From Candidatus Gastranaerophilales bacterium (GTDB taxonomy: Bacteria; Cyanobacteriota; Vampirovibrionia; Gastranaerophilales; Gastranaerophilaceae), in NCBI GenBank assembly GCA_947588755.1, contig CANPZB010000001.1, forward strand, positions 1-64,000: 64,000 nucleotides of DNA, read 5' to 3'. Made by a program: the position numbers and the translations under genes. Position 1 is the stretch's first letter, and each line of letters starts with the position of its first letter. The notes under the pieces were generated by a model. That model ran no database searches and was not told the origin of the DNA. It saw only the letters and a program-made list of their open reading frames with translations. This document shows positions 61,063 to 64,000 of the stretch, piece by piece.

Positions 61063-61662
61063 CTACATAAATTCAGCTATTTTAGCAAGTGAATATGATT
61101 TCATGCACTTATAAACTTCGTATGTTATCCTGCAGTCCTCAAGTCCTCTGTGCATTTTACCGATTTTTACGGAATAGTATTCGGCTAATGTTTTTAATTT
61201 GTTATCCTTTGTTTTTGGCTTAATTTTTCTGGCTATTTTTAATGTATCCACATAATCATTAATAACTGGTGTATTAAAATGTTTTAATGATTTATCATAA
61301 ACAAAATTTATATCGAAATTAACATTATGACCTAATATTATGTCTTTTCCGATAAAATTAATATATTCAGGCAAAACTTCCTGTACGGGTAATTCGTTTT
61401 GTAACATCATTTCTGTTATACCGGTCAGAGAAGTTATATATTCTTTCAATTTTTGCTCCGGCTTAATAAGTCTTGTATAAGTGTCAACAATTTCATCACT
61501 ACGTACCTTTATGGCTGAAACTTCAATAATATCATCATTTTCGGGACTCGTACCGTTAGTTTCCAAATCTATGACAGTGTAATCATCAGGAAAAGTTAAA
61601 AGACTATTGCCTTTTAACCTTTCTTTAAGCTTAATTGTTCTTTTTTCATCGTAGTTTAGCAT
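61063..61662 (-). CDS. DnaQ-like 3'-5' exonuclease (DEDDh)
   Basis: 199 residues. ExoI DYTVIDLETNGTSPENDDIIE (split here: Asp-x-Glu in IDLETNG), ExoII GHNVNFDINFVYD and ExoIII HRGLEDCRITYEV with the catalytic His and Asp. Proofreading or repair-type exonuclease related to PolC/DnaQ epsilon; too short for PolC. It lies between argS and the tRNA-Arg genes. Confidence 0.9.
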   Translation of the reverse strand: MLNYDEKRTIKLKERLKGNSLLTFPDDYTVIDLETNGTSPENDDIIEVSAIKVRSDEIVDTYTRLIKPEQKLKEYITSLTGITEMMLQNELPVQEVLPEYINFIGKDIILGHNVNFDINFVYDKSLKHFNTPVINDYVDTLKIARKIKPKTKDNKLKTLAEYYSVKIGKMHRGLEDCRITYEVYKCMKSYSLAKIAEFM

Positions 61663-61720
61663 AATAATAGAATTTACTTATTTACATGTTTACATTATCT
61701 GATGTTAATTTCAAATTTTA

Positions 61721-63436
61721 TTACATTTTTTCAGGTGCGGTTACGGAAAGAATATTTTCCAGAGCATTTTTTAATATTGTTTTAACGGAATATACAAGTG
61801 CTATTCTTGCTTTCATTAACACTTTATCATCACATAGCACTCTGTTTGCATTGTAATAAGAGTGAAATTCCGAAGCCAACTCCTGAACATATCTGCATAT
61901 CATATAAATTTGTCTCTGTTCCGCTGAAGTTTTTATAACGGATTTATATTCTTCAAGCTTAAGTATAAGTCTTTTTGCGGTATCTAATGCGGGCAGCAAG
62001 TCGTTCGGGCTGATATTCTTAATAAAATCATTTAATTCGTTTTCGCAAATCAGTGCGGGCAATTTAGTACCGTTTTCGTTATTCTGTCTTTCCGATACTG
62101 CAGTTCTTAGTATGGAACATGCTCTTGCGTGGGCATATTGTACATAAAAAACAGGGTTTTCGTCAGTATTTGTTTTAGCAAGTTCAATATCGAAATCTAA
62201 AGTTGTATCAATATTTCTCATTGACATCCAGAAGCGTGTTGCATCAACTCCTACTTCGTTTACCAAATCTTCAAGCGTAACCATATTTTTACGTTTGCCC
62301 ATTCTGACTTCGTTGCCGTTAATCACCAGATTAACAAGCTGACCCAATAAAACTTCAAGTTTATCGGGGTTATAGCCCAGAGCCTCTATGGAAGCCTTAA
62401 CGCGTGCAACATATCCGTGATGGTCTGCTCCCCATATATTAATCATTCTGTCATATCCGCGTTCAAGTTTGTCTATGTGATATGCAATATCTGCAGTTAA
62501 ATACGTATTTGAGCCGTCGGCTTTTTTTATTACTCTGTCCTGATCATCTCCGTAACTTGATGATTTAAACCATACGGCACCGTCTTTTTCATATAATTTT
62601 CCGCTTTCTTTCAGCTTTTTTACACAATCGTTTACTTTACCCGAGTTATGCAAATCCAATTCCGAATAAAAATTATCAAATTTTACTCTGAGTTTTTTAA
62701 GCAGTTCTTTTTGTATTTCTTCCATTTCTTTTTTCGCAAAATCAGAAAGTTCTTTTATGTCATCGGGTAAACCTTTGTGGGTTTGCAAATATTTTTTTGC
62801 AACGGGTATTAAATAGTCACCCGGATAGTAATTTTTTCTTTCGGTTTCGTCTGACGGGAAATCGATTTTTTCGCCTAATTCCTGTCTTATTCTTATAGCA
62901 AGCGAATTACCGAGTTTTTGAATTTGGCTTCCCGCATCGTTTATGTAAAATTCCTGATATACATCATGACCGTAAAATTTTAATAAATTAGCCAGTACAC
63001 TTCCCATAGCTGCCCATCTGCCATGCCCGATATGAAAAGGTCCTGTGGGGTTTGCCGAAATATATTCAAGAATAATTTTTTCTTTTTGAATTTTTTCGGG
63101 TTTAGCAAAATTTTCCTGTTTCTCAATTATTTCACAGATTAACTCCGAAAGAAGCGTATTTCCCGCTTTAAAGTTTATAAATCCTCCTGCAACGGTATAT
63201 TGGTTATCTTCTTGTTCAATATACTTTAAAATATTTTGGGCAATTTGTGCAGGTGAAATCCTTGCTAATCTAGCAAGTGATGATACATTGACCGCAAAAT
63301 CACCGAAATCTGGATTTTTCGGACGTTCAACGATAAGCGTTCCGCACTCATAATCTTTCATTTCGCCTATATCATTATTTTTAACGGCATTAATTATTGC
63401 CGTTTCAATTCTGTTTATAAAATAATCTTTAATCAT
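61721..63436 (-). CDS. argS: Arginyl-tRNA synthetase
   Basis: 571 residues. Class I HIGH motif in ANPTGPFHIGHGRWA, ADHHGYVARVKASIEALG, QLVNLVINGNEVRMGKRKNM (KMSK-equivalent) and the DALR anticodon-binding domain at the C-terminus. Charges tRNA-Arg; two tRNA-Arg genes lie downstream on the same strand. Confidence 0.97.
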   Translation of the reverse strand: MIKDYFINRIETAIINAVKNNDIGEMKDYECGTLIVERPKNPDFGDFAVNVSSLARLARISPAQIAQNILKYIEQEDNQYTVAGGFINFKAGNTLLSELICEIIEKQENFAKPEKIQKEKIILEYISANPTGPFHIGHGRWAAMGSVLANLLKFYGHDVYQEFYINDAGSQIQKLGNSLAIRIRQELGEKIDFPSDETERKNYYPGDYLIPVAKKYLQTHKGLPDDIKELSDFAKKEMEEIQKELLKKLRVKFDNFYSELDLHNSGKVNDCVKKLKESGKLYEKDGAVWFKSSSYGDDQDRVIKKADGSNTYLTADIAYHIDKLERGYDRMINIWGADHHGYVARVKASIEALGYNPDKLEVLLGQLVNLVINGNEVRMGKRKNMVTLEDLVNEVGVDATRFWMSMRNIDTTLDFDIELAKTNTDENPVFYVQYAHARACSILRTAVSERQNNENGTKLPALICENELNDFIKNISPNDLLPALDTAKRLILKLEEYKSVIKTSAEQRQIYMICRYVQELASEFHSYYNANRVLCDDKVLMKARIALVYSVKTILKNALENILSVTAPEKM

Positions 63437-63572
63437 TTTTATCTCTCCTGTAGTGTTATATTATCACAAATATACACTCAATTAATATCATAATTGCTAT
63501 TTAAAATTGTTCACTCAGGCAATAAAAAATTATTTATAATTTTATAAAATAAATTTGAAAGTGAGGTAATTT

Positions 63573-63776
63573 ATGCATATTTTAAAAGTTATTACATTTA
63601 TTTTAGTTATTATCGGAGCATTAAACTGGGGATTGGTAGGTGCATTTAATCTCGATTTGGTTGCACTTATTTTTGGCGAAATGACAGTTCTCGCACGAAT
63701 AGTATATATTCTTGTTGGCGTAAGTGCTATTATATATGCAATATCAGCTTACAAAGACGTATTTGAAAGATACTAA
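63573..63776 (+). CDS. DUF378 family small membrane protein
   Basis: 67 residues, two membrane spans. VITFILVIIGALNWGLVGAF, FNLDLVALIFGE and ARIVYILVGVSAIIYA are the DUF378 pattern. GTGAGG precedes ATG at about 7 bp. Function unknown; overlaps the convergent peptidase gene by 4 bp. Confidence 0.9.
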   Translation: MHILKVITFILVIIGALNWGLVGAFNLDLVALIFGEMTVLARIVYILVGVSAIIYAISAYKDVFERY

Positions 63777-64000
63777 TCAACAAGCGAGTTTAGATAATTT
63801 TCGTTAAATTTAAGTGTATTTTCGGTCGCGATTATTGAATATACCGGTTTATCTTTAAAAATATAATTGGCAGCATTGCGAATATCATCAGCCGTAATGC
63901 TGTCTATTATATTGTAAATCATATTAGTACGCGTAACCCCGTATGTTGAATTAATATCATAATTGAGCATATTATTTTTTGTTGATGTACTTTCTTTTAC
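63773..64000 (-). CDS. M16 family peptidase, C-terminal part
   Basis: The frame is open to the window edge (about 75 codons seen). TYGVTRTNMIYNIIDSITAD, then DIRNAANYIFKDKPVYSIIATENTL fits the C-terminal end of M16 (insulinase/mitochondrial-processing-like) zinc peptidases. The catalytic HxxEH lies outside the window. The apparent ATG at 63970 is internal. Confidence 0.75.
   Translation of the reverse strand, partial: VKESTSTKNNMLNYDINSTYGVTRTNMIYNIIDSITADDIRNAANYIFKDKPVYSIIATENTLKFNENYLNSLVD

Noticed and set aside
1-64000. CRISPR array
   Set aside because: Repeats are palindromic and dispersed, with no regular spacer spacing and no cas genes.
1-64000. Complete insertion sequences or transposase genes
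   Set aside because: None seen; the only mobility gene is the tyrosine recombinase at 2691.

Overview
The window is AT-rich bacterial DNA that uses the standard bacterial code and is packed mostly with housekeeping genes. The best overall fit is a gut-type, non-photosynthetic relative of Cyanobacteria (Gastranaerophilales/Melainabacteria). This is inferred from several signs: three prepilins with the FTLAEVLITLG...AAMT signature; a cyanobacterial-type DUF4330 gene; a diderm envelope set (MlaE/MlaF, O-antigen ligase, heptose-7-phosphate kinase, an AlgI/AlgJ-type acetylation pair); fermentative markers (HydE, a small ferredoxin); and lineage-specific membrane proteins. No database search was possible.

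Layout. 1-13.5 kb is an accessory island. A prepilin is followed by a truncated SAVED-domain (CBASS effector) remnant, a RhuM-Fic protein, and a compact tyrosine recombinase lying between two exact inverted copies of a 24-bp recombination-site-like sequence. Next comes one 3303-residue gene that combines an EF-hand, two HExxH motifs, helical repeats and two GHKL-ATPase-like units. The island lies between direct repeats of the prepilin 3' end and abuts tRNA-Ser(CGA). 13.9-17.1 kb holds an MBOAT plus AlgJ-like pair for polysaccharide O-acetylation; the AlgJ-like gene carries a 13-nt G tract inside its reading frame. 17-43.7 kb is mainly core: glyS, a dehydratase activase, cysK, hydE, an ECF sigma/anti-sigma/Cys-rich secreted protein operon, deoB, glycosyltransferases, ferredoxin, tsf-rpsB, nadB-nadC, queC-DUF366-SPOR, and two pairs of related membrane proteins.

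43.7-53.5 kb contains two more prepilin genes. Each is preceded by the same cassette: a strong promoter, a mini-ORF ending in a G10 tract and TAA, a hairpin, and a cluster of palindromic repeats that continue in frame into the prepilin leader. Between them lie a DapL-like aminotransferase, mlaFE, O-antigen ligase, DUF4330 and an rfaE1-type kinase. The block ends with an unidentified structured RNA and tRNA-Ser(GGA), whose 3' end is repeated around hairpin elements as at tRNA-Ser(CGA). 53.6-64 kb holds aroA, speD, an OmpR-type regulator, thyX, an antiporter-like gene, a zinc phospholipase C-like protein, a small cassette (an sRNA and a HEPN-like protein between direct repeats), two tRNA-Arg genes, a DnaQ-like exonuclease, argS, a DUF378 protein and the 3' end of an M16 peptidase.

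Main themes. Surface traits appear to be built for variability: a slippage tract in an acetylation gene, slippage-prone leaders before pilins, and repeat-laden pilin leaders. The likeliest undescribed system is the recombinase-bearing invertible-looking segment placed between the RhuM-Fic gene and the giant GHKL/metalloprotease gene.
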